Positions 16,758 through 25,924 of a stretch of 64,000 nucleotides of DNA are shown in pieces. The position numbers and the translations under genes are program-made. Each line of letters starts with the position of its first letter. Position 1 is the stretch's first letter. The stretch is from Pseudoalteromonas luteoviolacea B = ATCC 29581 (GTDB lineage: Bacteria > Pseudomonadota > Gammaproteobacteria > Enterobacterales > Alteromonadaceae), in the NCBI GenBank assembly GCA_000333235.1, contig CAPN01000020.1, forward strand, positions 1 to 64,000, in the 5' to 3' direction. The notes below the pieces were generated by a model. That model did not search any database and was not told the DNA's origin. It worked only from the letters and a program-made list of their open reading frames with translations.

Positions 16758-17358
16758 TTTTTGTTCCTAAAAACTCAGGCATTGTTACATGATCGCTAGC
16801 TGAAATACCCTCTTTAATAAAGACCTTCTTTATTGTTAGAAACAAAATCTTTAAATCTAACCAAATAGTTTGATTGTCTACATACCAAACATCTAGCTCA
16901 AATTTTTCCTCCCAACTGATAGCATTTCTGCCATTAACTTGCGCCCACCCAGTTATACCCGGCTTCACTTCGTGACGCCTTGCTTGCTTATTGTTATATA
17001 ATGGTAAATATCGTACCAATAAAGGTCTTGGCCCAACTAAGCTCATATCACCTCTTAATACATTAAAAAGGCCTGGTAGTTCATCTAAGCTTGTTGAGCG
17101 CAAAACCTTACCAAACGAAGTAAGTCGCTGATCATCTGGCAGTAAAATACCATCCTTTCCTGTAGCATCCAACATACTTCTAAACTTCATCATTCTAAAT
17201 ATTTTGCCATTTAAGCCTGGGCGGTCTTGAGTGAACAGAATTGGTGAACCCAACTTAACGCGAATGAGTACAGCAACAAATATTATGATAGGGAACAAGA
17301 TGCACACTGCAAATAAACAAACAACAAAATCAAAAGCTCTTTTAATCATTAATTGCAT
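16747..17358 (-). CDS. Initiating sugar-phosphate transferase, PglC/WcaJ C-terminal type
   Basis: This 203-aa enzyme belongs to the monotopic phosphoglycosyl transferase family. It transfers a sugar-1-phosphate from a UDP-sugar to undecaprenyl phosphate at the inner membrane. It has one N-terminal hydrophobic re-entrant helix (residues about 8-33), then MMKFRSM, SLDELPGLFNVLRGDMSLVGPRPLL and KPGITGWAQVNGRN. The compact form lacks the extra membrane helices of WbaP/WcaJ and matches PglC. It overlaps both neighbours. It is the only initiating transferase I can find in the window, so both polysaccharide loci may depend on it or on one elsewhere. Confidence 0.93.
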   Translation of the reverse strand: MQLMIKRAFDFVVCLFAVCILFPIIIFVAVLIRVKLGSPILFTQDRPGLNGKIFRMMKFRSMLDATGKDGILLPDDQRLTSFGKVLRSTSLDELPGLFNVLRGDMSLVGPRPLLVRYLPLYNNKQARRHEVKPGITGWAQVNGRNAISWEEKFELDVWYVDNQTIWLDLKILFLTIKKVFIKEGISASDHVTMPEFLGTKNEK

Positions 17359-18568
17359 CCATTAATGTTTTTTCTATTCGTGCTGCCATTATATCTCTGG
17401 AGAAATGTTCATATGAAAGTATCTTGCAGCTGTTAATTGCATCTGAATATCGCTTTTCATCGTGTAAAAAATTAGAGATATTTAATGCTGATTCTTCAAA
17501 GTCATTACCATCGAGCACTAACCCGCAACTATGTTCTAAGATAAATTCTTTTTGCCACCCACCATAGTTAATTGCGATTGGTGTTTGCGAGGCAAGAGCA
17601 TCAAACAATTTATTTGCCGAGTTATGCCACATTTCTTTGACTGGACCGAATAAAGATAACGACAAATCGGCAGAAGACAACAAACCCACTATTTCCAATT
17701 TAGGTACTGCTGGCAATATATAAAGGTTTTCATTTAAAACACCTGCTTTTTCAGCTTCAGCTATAATCTCTTGCTTTTCCATGCCATCTCCAATGGCCAC
17801 GAAGCATAAATTAGGATCAATCTTTTGTGCTGCAATAGCTAATTTTACAATATAACCAACTTTATTTATTAAACCAAAGGTACCTGTATAAGCAATAAGC
17901 TTTCGACCTTTAACAAAACTTAGCTTTTCAGCTAAATACCTTCTTCCAATCAATGCATCAACATCAAACAGCTCTGTATCACAACTATTCGTAGCTAAAG
18001 TAACGTATTCTTTGGGAATGCCGTGCTTTACTATTCCACTACACATCCCTGGCGATAAGCCAATTAGTCGCTTAGAGTTTTTGTAAGTATACTTTTCTAA
18101 CCAAGTGGCCAGCTTGATAACGATTTTATTTTTGATAACGCCTGTAGCTATTGGTAATTCCGGCCACAAATCACGAACCTCAAAGACTAATGGCACGCCT
18201 TTTATTTTTGAATGAATTAGGCCGGGAATTGCAATGGTAAGTGGAGTGCTTGTAGCAAAAACGACATCAGCGCTCAATGTTAATGACTTTAAAGTTGAGC
18301 GAACTGAAAAGATTATAAACTTTTGCATACGCTTTAAAAAACCATCTTTATTTGAGTAACTAAGATGCAAAACGTGCAATACAATTCCTTCTATTTCTAT
18401 AAGGTTCCAACCACTCTGCAAATTATAATTACCAGACAAAAAAGCTGAACTTGTTACAAATGTAACACTATGACCATTTCTAATTAAACGCTTTGCCATC
18501 TCGTAAGATCTTGTACCAGCATTCGACTCAGGTGTGGCAAAATACTGATGAAGATATAACAATCTCAT
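17342..18568 (-). CDS. Glycosyltransferase family 4 (WbuB-like)
   Basis: A 408-aa GT-B enzyme. The N-terminal domain begins RLLYLHQYFATPESNAGTRS, a pattern typical of WbuB-like transferases that add an amino sugar or Fuc-type residue to the first lipid-linked sugar. The C-terminal donor domain has AYTGTFGLINKVGYIV and the acidic region SADLSLSLFGP. It lies directly upstream of the initiating transferase gene in the operon and overlaps it by 17 bp, so it probably adds the second sugar of the repeat unit. Start overlaps the wzy stop by one base. Sugar specificity is not predictable. Confidence 0.88.
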   Translation of the reverse strand: MRLLYLHQYFATPESNAGTRSYEMAKRLIRNGHSVTFVTSSAFLSGNYNLQSGWNLIEIEGIVLHVLHLSYSNKDGFLKRMQKFIIFSVRSTLKSLTLSADVVFATSTPLTIAIPGLIHSKIKGVPLVFEVRDLWPELPIATGVIKNKIVIKLATWLEKYTYKNSKRLIGLSPGMCSGIVKHGIPKEYVTLATNSCDTELFDVDALIGRRYLAEKLSFVKGRKLIAYTGTFGLINKVGYIVKLAIAAQKIDPNLCFVAIGDGMEKQEIIAEAEKAGVLNENLYILPAVPKLEIVGLLSSADLSLSLFGPVKEMWHNSANKLFDALASQTPIAINYGGWQKEFILEHSCGLVLDGNDFEESALNISNFLHDEKRYSDAINSCKILSYEHFSRDIMAARIEKTLMDAIND

Positions 18569-19842
18569 TAAAAACCTCTTTCCAATTTAATTAATAAAAA
18601 CTTATGAGAAAGTACCGAATACAAAACAAAAGAAAACAAAATAGTATTATAAATAAAAGGACTAATTACGAATGACCAACTAAAGATAAATATAAACATC
18701 AACCCAAAGTACCTTATAAAGCTCCTATAAACATTATCAACGAATGACAACGAGATAATAACTCCTATAAAAATAAGAATTAAAACACTTCCAACTACAC
18801 CAAAGTCTTCAACAAGGCCTCTAAACGCTGTATAAACATTCGTAACTCTATTATTGCCTATTTGGACAAGCTCATAAACACCTGATTTTCTATAGCTAAC
18901 ACCTAACAAATCAAACAAACCTGCAAAAGACGACGCCCCTAGATTAATACTTTTAAATACGTCCGCTTCTGATGAAAACCATTTAGCAAAGGCCGGTATA
19001 TACCCAAAAAACCAAACCATAACGTGAGATACAATATCAATTAGATCAAAATCTTCATTCCCCCCACGCAGCGCTTGTACAATAACAAAGAAAGAAATGA
19101 TAAAAGTGAAAAAAAAGAAGAAAACAATGATGTTTTTTAAACTAAAACTAAAAGAATGACCATTATTTAAAGCCGCAATCCAAAAATAGAGACTTGTCAA
19201 AAACGAGAATAATTGAAGGAGAAAGCCGGCTCTTGATGCGGTGATTAAGCTCTCAAAAAATAGAAGAAAAATAAAAAAAACAAAACAAGTCACTAGTTTT
19301 CTTTTATTCTTCAGGTCAATTGATTTGAATACCGTGGCAAATATCATACCAAAAAGGAACGACATCAAATAACCTGCTAAACTTGCGAACTTGTATACGA
19401 GACCTAGACTTTGGGTACCATCATATCTAGCTACTGCGTTTTTATTAGCCAATTCAAAAAGACTAGCCGAGTCCGTTACTCTCGCTAAATCCTCATAAAA
19501 GGTGAGAAAAAAACAAAAACCATAAAAAAATGTAAGGAAATAAATACCTTGCAAAGCAAATCTAATATTTAAACTGGCTATTAGGTTCATATTTTTTAGC
19601 CGAGCTAAAGGCATGAGTCCAATCTGCAAAGCAAAGCAACACAAATACAAAAATAAAGCTGCGTAAAAATCCCAAAAATAACCAGCTAATGAAATAAAAA
19701 CAGTTGGCAATACAAACAAAAATTCTAGAAGCAATGGCAATTGAAACCCTACATTACTTGTTCCACCATAATAAAAATAGAATATACACCTAAATATGAC
19801 AGCAAAAAAAATTAAAAAATATAGACAAGATATGTCAGACAT
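18568..19842 (-). CDS. wzy: O-antigen/capsule polymerase, Wzy-like
   Basis: A 424-aa very hydrophobic protein with about 10-12 membrane helices and a larger periplasmic loop around residues 265-335, the usual Wzy architecture. Sequence identity between Wzy proteins is low, so the call rests on topology and position among glycosyltransferases in a Wza/Wzb/Wzc operon. It should polymerise undecaprenyl-linked repeat units on the periplasmic face. The coding sequence is strikingly AT-rich compared with the flanking rml and wzc genes, as is usual for exchanged O-unit genes. The gene before it is the Amj-like membrane protein, five bases away. Confidence 0.8.
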   Translation of the reverse strand: MSDISCLYFLIFFAVIFRCIFYFYYGGTSNVGFQLPLLLEFLFVLPTVFISLAGYFWDFYAALFLYLCCFALQIGLMPLARLKNMNLIASLNIRFALQGIYFLTFFYGFCFFLTFYEDLARVTDSASLFELANKNAVARYDGTQSLGLVYKFASLAGYLMSFLFGMIFATVFKSIDLKNKRKLVTCFVFFIFLLFFESLITASRAGFLLQLFSFLTSLYFWIAALNNGHSFSFSLKNIIVFFFFFTFIISFFVIVQALRGGNEDFDLIDIVSHVMVWFFGYIPAFAKWFSSEADVFKSINLGASSFAGLFDLLGVSYRKSGVYELVQIGNNRVTNVYTAFRGLVEDFGVVGSVLILIFIGVIISLSFVDNVYRSFIRYFGLMFIFIFSWSFVISPFIYNTILFSFVLYSVLSHKFLLIKLERGF

Positions 19843-19846
19843 TTCA

Positions 19847-20554
19847 TCACCACTTAAAAAGCAATACTATAATAAACAGTGCTAGTAATGCTAAGGCGGC
19901 ACAAAGCCGACTAATGATTATTAATCTAATGAACTCCATATCTACTTTATATGAATCTAAAGTGTTCGATACAGCACTATCAAAAAAAACAACTGAGATG
20001 AAAGTTCCAAAGGCAGTAAGTATGGGTGCGGATTGCAGAATCATAGCTCTGTAATCTAAAAAACTTGCTGAAACTATGTAAATTAAAAAAACACCTCCTG
20101 AAACAATAAAATAGGCGAGAAAACCCGCGATCTTGATCTGCTTCATTTTATTAGCTTTAGGTAATTCAACAAGATCTCTCTCATGTATACTATCATAAAC
20201 ATCTATACGGCTTACGACCTTTGCAAAGAACCGAAAAAAAATAACTAACATGTTCTTTTTGTATGACAAATATATTTGTAACACACAAAGCAGGCTAAAG
20301 AACGAAAGGGCTATTACAGGTATTAATATCACATAGATAGATGCAGCGCCAATATCAAGTAAATACCCAACAATTGGCATAGCAATTAATGTTGAAAACC
20401 TTGAAAAAGTAGCGATTTGAACGTGTGATGAATAACCGACTGAAGGTTTCCCGCACTGCGTTCCTAAAAGTCGAAAGAAAAAACCAAATAGTTCAAAACT
20501 ATGACCTATCGAAATTAAAAAACCAGCAAAAAAAACTAATTCTAAAGAACTCAT
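19847..20554 (-). CDS. Amj/DUF2837-like membrane protein, candidate lipid-linked oligosaccharide flippase
   Basis: A 235-aa protein with about six or seven membrane helices. The N-terminal part (HSFELFGFFFRLLGTQCGK, then VQIATFSRFSTLIAMPIVG) follows the pattern I remember for Amj (YdaH of Bacillus), the alternate lipid II flippase: an RLxGxxxGK segment followed by a short SR helix and P-containing segment. Amj proteins are about 270 aa. No MATE-type Wzx lies in this operon between wza and the aminotransferase, and this gene sits beside wzy, so it is a good candidate for flipping the repeat unit. This is an inference from position and partial similarity; an unrelated polytopic protein is the alternative. 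Confidence 0.6.
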   Translation of the reverse strand: MSSLELVFFAGFLISIGHSFELFGFFFRLLGTQCGKPSVGYSSHVQIATFSRFSTLIAMPIVGYLLDIGAASIYVILIPVIALSFFSLLCVLQIYLSYKKNMLVIFFRFFAKVVSRIDVYDSIHERDLVELPKANKMKQIKIAGFLAYFIVSGGVFLIYIVSASFLDYRAMILQSAPILTAFGTFISVVFFDSAVSNTLDSYKVDMEFIRLIIISRLCAALALLALFIIVLLFKW

Positions 20555-20562
20555 TTGTGTGC

Positions 20563-21702
20563 CTATCTAAAACTTTTGACAAAATTTTCAAGCAACATTT
20601 TACGCTCTCGCATGTTAGAATTAACCGTTAACGGAATAGAGACATTTAAATCTAATTCATTGATATCATCATAAAGGATAAATGCAGTTTTATTTTTGAA
20701 CTCTTCCTCTATTGCTAAAAACTTATTTTTTTTCATCAAAACCGGAACACCAGCACTTTCTGACAAAGAAAATCTTGTTGTTATGCTTAACTCCTCTCGT
20801 AGTGAACCTGAAGAGTTATAGCAATAAAGGACTGCATTAAAATTATCTTTTATAAAACGATTTAACTCCCCCCTCCTAATCTGCTCATAATTAAACGGTG
20901 CAAAGCCTTTTAAGTTTTCATGCCCATCAACACTATTGTTAGCTCGTGTTGATTGTATCCAAACTTCAACACCTCTACCTGCAAGGGCCAATATTTCCCC
21001 CCTTACATCATCTGCTTGACGATGCTGAAAATCGACATTTCCAAGAAATATAACTTTCTTAATAGCAGTATTTTTTTCGACTATGGTACTTTCAAATTTT
21101 TGTTCTGTTTCTATAAAATCTGGATTAACAATAAATCGCTGCTCTTTATTTAACAATCCATTTGAAATAAAAAACTCTTTCATTCTATGACTAGAAAATA
21201 TCAACCCTGAAAAAGAACTAAAATACTCTCTATCTCGCTTTGTAGGTTTATATTCGCTGTCGAAAGTTATAGGGTAGGTGTTAACTGACAATACTGTAGG
21301 TATAGTGCGCTCTTTCAAAAAACGAGCCTCGAACCGCAGAGTAGTACCCCAAAAAAGAAAAGCTAGATCAGGCTTAAAAGCATTTATGAAACAGTCTATA
21401 TCATCTATTTTATTTAATTTAGACTTATTATTAAGATACTCCATAAATACTCTTTGAAATTTAGAATCATCCACTCTGAAAAATTTTGCACAAGTTTTAA
21501 CAAACGATTTTACCCTTCCAACCTTACCCGTCTTATAACTGTCATTACTACAATAATTATAGATTTTGTATCCATCACTAACAAAATAACAATCCAGGTT
21601 TGTATTTATAAAAGCTATTTCAACACCACTTATATTATAAAAATAATCCAAATAACTTCTAATGTAGAACGTATTTGAAGAACCAAGTACCAGAATTTTC
21701 AT
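20563..21702 (-). CDS. Putative GT-B glycosyltransferase
   Basis: I start this at ATG 21702 (379 aa) because it overlaps the stop of the preceding gene as ATGA; a longer in-frame start at 21753 would run deep into that gene. The product begins MKILVLGSSNTFYIRSY and has two Rossmann-like halves, with an interdomain segment near FIETEQKFES and a C-terminal SLSESAGVPVLMKKNKF, the usual donor-binding position. It resembles CgeB-like glycosyltransferases loosely. It belongs to the AT-rich variable block of the operon and probably adds one sugar of the repeat unit. Specificity is unknown. Confidence 0.65.
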   Translation of the reverse strand: MKILVLGSSNTFYIRSYLDYFYNISGVEIAFINTNLDCYFVSDGYKIYNYCSNDSYKTGKVGRVKSFVKTCAKFFRVDDSKFQRVFMEYLNNKSKLNKIDDIDCFINAFKPDLAFLFWGTTLRFEARFLKERTIPTVLSVNTYPITFDSEYKPTKRDREYFSSFSGLIFSSHRMKEFFISNGLLNKEQRFIVNPDFIETEQKFESTIVEKNTAIKKVIFLGNVDFQHRQADDVRGEILALAGRGVEVWIQSTRANNSVDGHENLKGFAPFNYEQIRRGELNRFIKDNFNAVLYCYNSSGSLREELSITTRFSLSESAGVPVLMKKNKFLAIEEEFKNKTAFILYDDINELDLNVSIPLTVNSNMRERKMLLENFVKSFR

Positions 21703-22535
21703 TTGTAGTAATTTTCCAAAATATATTTTTGAGCTTCCTTGATACTCAACCATTTAAACGGTGTCATATTAGAACTTGTAGACACATTCTCTGTATGGTT
21801 CACAACAACAGCATCAGAAGTCACGATATCTAAAGATGCTGACCTACAATGCTCTGCAACTGTAATTTCTTCACAATATAAAAAAGGAATGTCACTATAA
21901 TCATATTGACTACTTAAAAACCTTTCAGTAAAAATAAAGCAAGCTCCTTGCGCAGCATAAATCGGACGATGTGAATTTTTAATGCATTCAACTCCAGCTG
22001 AACTTTTAGCCTTAAATACAAGAATTACCTTCCTGAACGTATAAAAAAAACGAGTAAATAAGTAATGAGAAAAAATTAGTTTCCATTTTAAATAATGAAG
22101 TTTATTTGGACGTTGGATTAAAAACGGATTTTGATTTTTTTTTGATTTAGCACTCAATATCTTTGGAGCCACGACACCGACTTTGGGGAACTTTTCCTTT
22201 ATTAGGTTTAATTCTGCAGACCAATTGGAATGCTTTTCGAATTGCAAATCATTATTGCAGACAACAAAATACTCTACAATTGAATCAGGGTTGTCGCGAA
22301 TAAAATAATGATAAGCATTAAAAGCACCACCAAAGTATCCTAGATTTTCCTTGGTACTATAGAAGACAACTTGGAATCTCTCATAATCACTTTTTAAACG
22401 TTCAAACTCCTTTTCATCTGTTGAGTTATCCCAAACAATAAGCTTTTTTTGTTTTTCTTTAAGATTCAAAAATGAATCAATAAACTCTCGCGTTACTTTA
22501 TAATTCTTATAATTTACTACTGAAAAAAGAAGCAC
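21699..22535 (-). CDS. Glycosyltransferase family 2 (rhamnosyltransferase-like)
   Basis: A 278-aa GT-A enzyme. The N-terminus LLFSVVNYKNYKVTREFIDS is followed by a nucleotide-binding region and VVCNNDLQF, which fits the DxD-like site (NND) of rhamnosyltransferase-type GT2 proteins. A second block with AAQGACFIFTERFL and LYCEEITVAEHC is also typical of this group. With rmlABCD in the same operon a dTDP-rhamnose donor is plausible. The stop overlaps the next start. The gene is AT-rich. Confidence 0.82.
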   Translation of the reverse strand: MLLFSVVNYKNYKVTREFIDSFLNLKEKQKKLIVWDNSTDEKEFERLKSDYERFQVVFYSTKENLGYFGGAFNAYHYFIRDNPDSIVEYFVVCNNDLQFEKHSNWSAELNLIKEKFPKVGVVAPKILSAKSKKNQNPFLIQRPNKLHYLKWKLIFSHYLFTRFFYTFRKVILVFKAKSSAGVECIKNSHRPIYAAQGACFIFTERFLSSQYDYSDIPFLYCEEITVAEHCRSASLDIVTSDAVVVNHTENVSTSSNMTPFKWLSIKEAQKYILENYYK

Positions 22536-22539
22536 TCCT

Positions 22540-23415
22540 TTAACTCCTATTTAGTAATTCTGAAATAATCTCATGAATAGTGCGCGGTGTAAAACCAAAC
22601 ACTTTCTTCATTTTAGAGTTATTAAAAGAGGTATCTTTTGGTCTTAATGCCTTAGTGGGAAACGATTCAGATGAGACGATATTAATTTGTGAGTCTGATT
22701 TGGGGAAATAACTGAGCATTAATCGCACAAAAGCCGCTCTACTTAAATTTTGCTCACCAGATAGGTTAAAAACTCCAAATATTGATTTTCTAATAGCAAT
22801 GTCCACACATTTAACTAAGTCTTCAACATATAAAAAATTAACATAAACATCGTTAACAGCTGTTATCTTGTTTCCTTGCTTTATTTGCTCACAAAAAAAC
22901 GAGAATGGGTTATGCCTTTGTTTACCGATCCTAAGTCCATACATTGTTATTGGTCTTAATATGGTAATATCACCACCATTTTTTAGTAAAAATTCATCCG
23001 CTTTTAACTTTGTTTTACCATAAAAATTAATTGGTTTTTTTGTACAACTTTCAGAATAGTAACCAGTCTCACCGCCATAGACTGCATTTGATGAAAAATG
23101 AATTAAATGAAACCCTAGCGAATTTTGCAGCAAAGCGATTGATTTAACAAACTCATAATTCAATGATTCACATAATGAGTTATTATCTTCACAAGCATCA
23201 ACATCCCCCAATGAAATACAATTAATTACTACATCAATAGCATTATCAAATATAATTTTTTCAAGATTGCAGAGCTCATCAACCCCAACAACAAACCGAT
23301 AGCTATTACCCTGCCCTGATGTTGACGTACCCTTTATAATAAATGAACTGCTAAGTAATTTTGCTATATAACTGCCAGTAAAACTATTAATACCTAGTAT
23401 AAGTACTTTTTTCAT
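22540..23415 (-). CDS. RmlD-like SDR family nucleotide-sugar reductase/epimerase
   Basis: A 291-aa extended SDR. It has an N-terminal nucleotide motif in ILGINSFTGSYIA, the catalytic Tyr-Lys pair in NFYGKTKLKADE, and the blocks LRPITMYG and FGFTPRTIHEI. It resembles RmlD-type reductases but is clearly distinct from the true RmlD next door (23421-24296), with which it forms a tandem. A second 4-keto reductase in a dTDP-rhamnose operon could make another 6-deoxy sugar such as 6-deoxytalose or fucose, or reduce a different keto sugar. This role is inferred only from family and position. Confidence 0.78.
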   Translation of the reverse strand: MKKVLILGINSFTGSYIAKLLSSSFIIKGTSTSGQGNSYRFVVGVDELCNLEKIIFDNAIDVVINCISLGDVDACEDNNSLCESLNYEFVKSIALLQNSLGFHLIHFSSNAVYGGETGYYSESCTKKPINFYGKTKLKADEFLLKNGGDITILRPITMYGLRIGKQRHNPFSFFCEQIKQGNKITAVNDVYVNFLYVEDLVKCVDIAIRKSIFGVFNLSGEQNLSRAAFVRLMLSYFPKSDSQINIVSSESFPTKALRPKDTSFNNSKMKKVFGFTPRTIHEIISELLNRS

Positions 23416-23420
23416 CTCTA

Positions 23421-24296
23421 TTAATCCATTAGTATTTTTTTATTATCTCTAAAGAAATCATTTAGGTTACTTCTCCAATGCTTAGACTGCAAGATTTCTT
23501 GAGACTGCGAGTTGTCAAGTAAACTAAAAACAGGTCTTTGGATTTTAGAGGCATAATCGCTTGTTTTACATCTTACAACAGAAACCTTACCAGAGTTTAC
23601 TAGACAATACTTTTCGGCCAAGCTTAAAACCTCAAAGGCAAAATCATACCAGCTAGCTATGCCATTATCACACCAATGATATATTGAATTTGCATTTTTT
23701 ACTTGTAGTACACGCCATATAAATTTAGCTAGGTCAGGTCCATAGGTTGGGCAACCAATTTGATCATCGACTACCCTTAAGCTTTCATTATTTTTTATTT
23801 TTCTTATTATAGATTTAACAAAATTGTGACCATTTATTGAATATGCCCATGAGGTGCGAACAACGATAAAATTTTCATTTTTGTATTTTAAAACAGCCTT
23901 TTCTCCATCACACTTTGTAACACCATAAACATTAATTGGATTGGGATTATCTGAAACCTTATAGGCTAAATTGCTTTGTCCATCAAATACAAAGTCTGTT
24001 GAAATATGAACGAAGCGAATTTGATGCTTATGAGAAGCCGCCGCTAATAACTCTACCGCAACTACATTTATTAGGTAGGCGCTTTCTTTGTCTAACTCGG
24101 CTTTATCAACAGCAGTATAAGCAGATGCATTAATAATAACGGTTGGCTTGTGAGTATATATGGCGCACTCAATACTTTCTTGCGATGTAATATCTATATC
24201 GTTACGCCCAAGTGCTACAGCATTCACATTTTTAGGACATGTTTGCATAAGCTCCCATGCCACTTGTCCACTTTTCCCTATTATTAAAACATTCAT
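23421..24296 (-). CDS. rmlD: dTDP-4-dehydrorhamnose reductase
   Basis: RmlD makes the last step of dTDP-L-rhamnose synthesis with NADPH. The 291-aa protein has IGKSGQVAWEL at the N-terminus, NASAYTAVDKAE, HISTDFVFDGQ, the YxxxK pair in NVYGVTKCDGEK, and VVRTSWAYS. The length is normal. It directly follows rmlB (stop and start adjacent) and completes the rmlA-C-B-D set; the order A, C, B, D is a common variant in marine gammaproteobacteria. Confidence 0.95.
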   Translation of the reverse strand: MNVLIIGKSGQVAWELMQTCPKNVNAVALGRNDIDITSQESIECAIYTHKPTVIINASAYTAVDKAELDKESAYLINVVAVELLAAASHKHQIRFVHISTDFVFDGQSNLAYKVSDNPNPINVYGVTKCDGEKAVLKYKNENFIVVRTSWAYSINGHNFVKSIIRKIKNNESLRVVDDQIGCPTYGPDLAKFIWRVLQVKNANSIYHWCDNGIASWYDFAFEVLSLAEKYCLVNSGKVSVVRCKTSDYASKIQRPVFSLLDNSQSQEILQSKHWRSNLNDFFRDNKKILMD

Positions 24297-25361
24297 TTAA
24301 TTTGTCCCTAAACGCTCTCTTTGGTAAGAGCCATCTTGAACATTAGTACACCAAGGTTGGTTGTCCAAGTACCACTTGATAGTTTTTAATATGCCCGTTT
24401 CAAATGTTTCTTTAGGCCGCCAACCCAGCTCTTTATTTATCTTTGTAGCATCAATTGCATAGCGTATGTCGTGACCCGGCCTATCTTTTACAAATGTAAT
24501 AAGCTCCTTGAAATCTTTTAAATCATTCGGCTTATTATCAATTAACTCATTGAGATGATTGCAAATAGTCTTAACAACTTCTATATTCTGTTTCTCGTTA
24601 AAACCGCCAATATTATAAGTCTCTCCCAACTTACCTTCGGTCACTACTTTGTAAAGTGCTCGCGCATGATCTTCAACAAATAACCAATCTCTCACCTGCT
24701 TACCGTCACCATAAACAGGCAGTTTTTTGCCATCAAGTGCGTTAAGAATGATTAATGGAATCAATTTTTCTGGAAAATGATATGGACCATAGTTATTCGA
24801 ACAATTCGTTAATACCACTGGTAGTTTATATGTACGATGCCAAGCTCGCACTAAGTGGTCTGAAGCGGCTTTTGAGGCAGAGTAAGGTGAGCTTGGCTCA
24901 TAAGATGTTTCTTCTGTGAATAAGCCAGTTTCACCTAAATCACCATAAACTTCATCAGTGGAAATATGGTGAAAACGGAAAGCAGCTTTTTTGTCACCTG
25001 CTAAATCATTGTAGTAACTGCGAGACGCCTCAAGTAACTCATAGGTGCCAACTACATTTGTTTGAATAAACTCACCAGGACCATCAATCGAACGGTCAAC
25101 ATGGCTTTCAGCAGCAAGGTGCATGATAAAATCTGGCTGATACTGATTGAAAACAGCCGATACTTTAGCTCTGTCACAGATATCACCTCGGATAAAGTGA
25201 TAACGCTCATTATCTGTAATAGAGCGCAGCGATTCTAAATTTCCTGCGTAAGTTAACTTATCAAAGTTAATAACTGTGTGCGCTGTTTCGTTAATTAAAA
25301 AGCGAACCAGTGCGGAACCAATAAAACCTGCGCCACCTGTGATAAAAATTATTTTACTCAT
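24297..25361 (-). CDS. rmlB: dTDP-glucose 4,6-dehydratase
   Basis: RmlB converts dTDP-glucose to dTDP-4-keto-6-deoxyglucose with bound NAD. The 354-aa protein shows [30 protein letters not shown], the catalytic STDEVYGD block with Thr-Asp-Glu, and the Tyr-Lys pair in [16 protein letters not shown]. It also has the [18 protein letters not shown] signature of dTDP-sugar dehydratases. Length is normal. Its product can go to RmlC/RmlD for rhamnose and possibly to the SDR and DegT enzymes of the same operon. Confidence 0.97.
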   Translation of the reverse strand: MSKIIFITGGAGFIGSALVRFLINETAHTVINFDKLTYAGNLESLRSITDNERYHFIRGDICDRAKVSAVFNQYQPDFIMHLAAESHVDRSIDGPGEFIQTNVVGTYELLEASRSYYNDLAGDKKAAFRFHHISTDEVYGDLGETGLFTEETSYEPSSPYSASKAASDHLVRAWHRTYKLPVVLTNCSNNYGPYHFPEKLIPLIILNALDGKKLPVYGDGKQVRDWLFVEDHARALYKVVTEGKLGETYNIGGFNEKQNIEVVKTICNHLNELIDNKPNDLKDFKELITFVKDRPGHDIRYAIDATKINKELGWRPKETFETGILKTIKWYLDNQPWCTNVQDGSYQRERLGTN

Positions 25362-25378
25362 TCTTTACTTATCTTCCC

Positions 25379-25924
25379 TTAAAATACAGGTGCATCAACT
25401 AGCAAAAGGCCTGCTTTATCTTTTTCAGATAAAAGTGGGGGTTGACCATTTACTAAAGGCCATTGAATATCTAAGACGGGGTCGTTCCACAATACACTTT
25501 GCTCAAATTGAGGCGCATAATAGTCTGTACATTTATAGACAAACTCTGCTGATTCTGTCGTTACATAAAAACCGTGGGCAAACCCTTCTGGCACCCATAA
25601 TTGCCGCTTATTTTCAGCATTTAACAACACACCAACATGATGGCCGAAGGTTGGGCTATCTTTTCGCATATCAATTGCCACATCATAAACTTCACCTTGC
25701 GTGACACGAACTAACTTACCTTGGGTTTGTTCAGTTTGATAATGAAGTCCTCGCAAAATACCTTGCGAAGATTTACTGTGATTGTCTTGTACAAATTCCA
25801 CATTCGCTATGTGCTCTTTAAACCACTCCTCTCTAAAGGTCTCCATAAAGAAACCTCTTTCGTCACCAAATACTTTTGGCTCAAGAATTTTCACATCAGG
25901 AATTGCTGTATCAATTATTTTCAT
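25379..25924 (-). CDS. rmlC: dTDP-4-dehydrorhamnose 3,5-epimerase
   Basis: RmlC epimerises C3 and C5 of the keto sugar. The 181-aa cupin has [36 protein letters not shown] (with the catalytic His and nearby Lys), [18 protein letters not shown] and [10 protein letters not shown]. Length fits the family. The start overlaps the rmlA stop (ATGA), so translation is probably coupled. Confidence 0.97.
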   Translation of the reverse strand: MKIIDTAIPDVKILEPKVFGDERGFFMETFREEWFKEHIANVEFVQDNHSKSSQGILRGLHYQTEQTQGKLVRVTQGEVYDVAIDMRKDSPTFGHHVGVLLNAENKRQLWVPEGFAHGFYVTTESAEFVYKCTDYYAPQFEQSVLWNDPVLDIQWPLVNGQPPLLSEKDKAGLLLVDAPVF

